Source of the DNA: an uncultured Lachnospiraceae bacterium
GTDB lineage: Bacteria; Bacillota; Clostridia; Lachnospirales; Lachnospiraceae
DNA: 5,731 nt
NCBI GenBank assembly: GCA_902767065.1
Contig: CACXFW010000402.1
Location: forward strand, 1 to 5,731
Direction of reading: 5' to 3'
Under the pieces are notes generated by a model that saw only the letters and a program-made list of their open reading frames with translations, did not search any database and was not told where the DNA came from. The position numbers and the translations under genes are program-made. How positions within the stretch are numbered: the stretch's first letter is position 1; every line of letters begins with the position of its first letter. This document shows positions 5,704-5,731 of the stretch, one piece after another.

Positions 5704-5731
5704 TATCAAAATTGTATTTGTACCGGATCCG

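Overview
All genes in this window lie on the minus strand, so transcription runs from high to low coordinates. The layout is: promoter and leader (about 5703-5571), glgC (5570-4431), glgD (4429-3305, interrupted), a two-hairpin spacer (3304-3163), recG (3162-1078), a spacer with a promoter (1077-887), a lysine/alanine/glutamate-rich protein gene (886-155), and a structured 3' region ending in a terminator (154-1).

The organism is most likely a low-GC-phylum Firmicute of the Lachnospiraceae/Clostridia type with a moderate base composition. The reasons are the tandem glgC-glgD pair with a non-catalytic GlgD, strong GGAGG ribosome binding sites, consensus sigma-A-type promoters, and a KAE-rich protein whose C-terminal domain resembles one I associate with that family. 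This assignment is inference from gene content; no rRNA or other marker is present.

GlgC and GlgD would form the ADP-glucose pyrophosphorylase that feeds glycogen synthesis. The two reading frames are separated by a single base. The main anomaly is an in-frame TAA at codon 75 of glgD (4205-4207). The reading frame stays open and family-like on both sides, so this is one nonsense base (or a sequencing error), not a frameshift. recG encodes a complete branched-DNA helicase with all its motifs. It sits just behind a strong intrinsic terminator, and I see no convincing promoter of its own.

The last gene encodes a 243-residue protein of unknown function: about 180 residues of KAE-rich, repeat-built sequence resembling histone H1 or a long charged helix, followed by a compact domain of about 63 residues. 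It has its own good promoter. Its 3' region is unusually structured: an inverted repeat spanning the stop codon, an anti-Shine-Dalgarno-like CACCTCCT, a 20-bp hairpin with two bulges, then a textbook terminator.

I see no mobile element, CRISPR array, tRNA or rRNA. The points most worth a second look are the glgD nonsense codon, the KAE-rich protein with its structured 3' UTR, and the hairpins between glgD and recG. None of these amounts to proof of a new system.
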